Shown: positions 39,707 through 40,497 of the stretch, one piece after another
How the letters are laid out: each line of letters begins with the position of its first letter
How positions within the stretch are numbered: position 1 is the first letter of the stretch
NCBI GenBank assembly: GCA_020845495.1
Contig: JADLFM010000057.1
Coordinates: forward strand, 1-40,497
Origin: Chloroflexota bacterium
GTDB taxonomy: Bacteria > Chloroflexota > UBA6077 > JACCZL01
Direction of reading: 5' to 3'
DNA length: 40,497 nt
Position numbers and translations under genes: made by a program
Notes under the pieces: model-generated
What the model was told of the DNA's origin: nothing
The model's database searches: none
The model's input: only the letters and a program-made list of their open reading frames with translations

Positions 39707-40417
39707 TCAGCGCGAGGGCCGAGCCGCTCCCTCACCGGCCGCGCCGAGGAAGAGTTGAGGGTGGGGAAGGCTCGGCTCGAGGAGGGCCGCGATCTGGCTC
39801 AGCACGCGGGCAGTGGCGCCCCAGATCTTGTGCTCACCGTAGCGGTAGAACGCCACCCGACGCATCCCCGTCGGCAGCGTCCAGATCTCTTCATCGACGT
39901 TCGCCGGGTCGAGGAAGAGCGCGAGCGGCACGTCGATGACCTCCGCCACCTCGTCCGAACTGGGCTGAAACCGCGGGCGGCGCGATGTGTAGGCGACGAA
40001 CGGAGCGAGCAGGTAGTGACTGACGGTAATCAATTCCGGATCGAGCCGGCCCCAGACCATCAGCCGGGCCGGGTCCACCCCGAGCTCTTCCTGCGTCTCG
40101 CGGAGCGCCGCCCGCAACAGCGAGCCGTCTTCGGGCTCGTAGCGGCCGCCGGGCAGAGAGATCTGTCCGGCGTGCCGCCGCAGCGTTGTCGGGCGGCGGG
40201 TCAGAACGAGGTACGGCGCCGGTTCGGCGCCAGCGGGAACGGCGCAGGGGTAGAGCAGCACCAACGCCGCCGCGTGGGTCCGTCCGTCCGGATCGGGGGC
40301 AGGCGGTAGCTGACTGCCGGTTAGGCCAAGCCCGGCGATGAGCAACGCCTCATGCAGGCGTGGCAGCAGGGCCGGACCCGTTGACGGCGGGCATGCCGGC
40401 ACCTTCCCGTCCGTCAA
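39707..40417 (-). CDS. NUDIX hydrolase, CoA-pyrophosphatase-like
   Basis: The 236-residue protein has the NUDIX box GQISLPGGRYEPEDGSLLRAA continuing LRETQEELG, with the one-residue-longer spacing seen in CoA diphosphatases (GG-x5-D-x8-RE-x2-EE-x-G). YLVLTRRPTTLRRHAGQISLPGG before it matches the UPF0035/CoA-pyrophosphatase signature. Such enzymes cleave CoA and its derivatives to phosphopantetheine and 3',5'-ADP. The start is unsettled: TTG 40417 and GTG 40402 both fall inside the left arm of a 46-bp inverted repeat. The 39414-39706 gap downstream holds no gene, only a twice-repeated GATGCTCCGGCCCC-like motif near 39531-39566. Confidence 0.87.
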   Translation of the reverse strand: MTDGKVPACPPSTGPALLPRLHEALLIAGLGLTGSQLPPAPDPDGRTHAAALVLLYPCAVPAGAEPAPYLVLTRRPTTLRRHAGQISLPGGRYEPEDGSLLRAALRETQEELGVDPARLMVWGRLDPELITVSHYLLAPFVAYTSRRPRFQPSSDEVAEVIDVPLALFLDPANVDEEIWTLPTGMRRVAFYRYGEHKIWGATARVLSQIAALLEPSLPHPQLFLGAAGEGAARPSR

Positions 40418-40495
40418 TCCATCCGTCGGCCGGTCGCCCCAGTCGAATCGGGCGACCGGCCGCCGGATGGCTTGACGGGCGGGAAGGTGCCGGCA
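40394..40495. repeat. 46-bp inverted repeat at the window edge
   Basis: The left arm at 40394-40439 (starting TGCCGGCACCTTCCCG) and the right arm at 40450-40495 are complementary at 43 of 46 positions, with a 10-nt loop. The arm contains the possible starts of the NUDIX gene. It may be a small non-autonomous mobile repeat, a strong hairpin or part of an element that continues beyond the window. Confidence 0.9.
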
Positions 40496-40497
40496 AG

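Overview
The window is GC-rich DNA with mostly short intergenic gaps and frequent GTG/TTG starts. The gene set (WYL regulator, several VOC proteins, two GT39-type membrane glycosyltransferases, MmgE/PrpD protein, glycogen phosphorylase, TPR-type adenylate cyclase) suggests a chromosomal segment of a high-GC Chloroflexota bacterium, perhaps Thermomicrobia/Sphaerobacter-like. That placement is inferred from gene style only; there is no rRNA or other marker gene in the window. Two near-perfect ParB-binding parS sites (6700-6715 and 13267-13282) mark it as chromosomal and possibly origin-proximal.

Layout. 0-3.3 kb: a short unidentified C-terminal coding remnant, a sugar epimerase that lacks its N-terminal NAD-binding part, a metallo-beta-lactamase-fold hydrolase and a ferredoxin-reductase-type flavoprotein. 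3.3-6.5 kb: a WYL regulator with a TGACA-N6-TGTCA palindrome at its 3' end, then three VOC (glyoxalase/bleomycin-resistance fold) genes, with a broken MerR/TipA-type regulator wedged between the second and third. 6.5-7.1 kb: a gene-poor stretch with a heptanucleotide repeat array, a 23-bp hairpin, a parS site and a decayed acyl-CoA dehydrogenase fragment. 7.1-13.1 kb: RidA protein, GT39 glycosyltransferase, FAD amine-oxidase-like protein, MmgE/PrpD. 13.4-21.4 kb: GNAT acetyltransferase, M50-like membrane protease, aldo/keto reductase, second GT39 protein, MFS transporter, pRiA4b-type protein, zinc alcohol dehydrogenase. 21.6-26.0 kb (minus strand): a glycogen phosphorylase with an extra C-terminal domain, a pentapeptide-repeat protein and a HIT protein.

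The most striking locus is at 26.46-28.6 kb. A sigma-A-type promoter (TTGACC-17-TATGCT) carries a LexA-box-like palindrome (GAACATTTGTTC) just after the predicted transcription start. It drives three translationally coupled genes: a coiled-coil protein, a small protein with a single C-terminal membrane helix, and an unusual sigma factor (pentad repeats, sigma2, sigma4, extra winged-helix-like tail). This looks like a DNA-damage-inducible sigma cassette, in outline comparable to clostridial uviAB.

28.7-30.5 kb holds an AIR-synthase-family gene overlapping a HAD hydrolase. 31.3-35.2 kb is a probable operon of adenylate cyclase/TPR protein, vanadium-haloperoxidase/PAP2-like protein and a G1 (glutamic) peptidase, closed by a perfect 16-bp hairpin. 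35.4-40.4 kb carries a CPA2 cation/proton antiporter, an M20 peptidase with a DUF1932-type dehydrogenase, and a CoA-pyrophosphatase-like NUDIX enzyme whose start lies inside a 46-bp inverted repeat at the window edge. Short tandem arrays with a 7-bp (or 14-bp) period recur at gene ends across the window.
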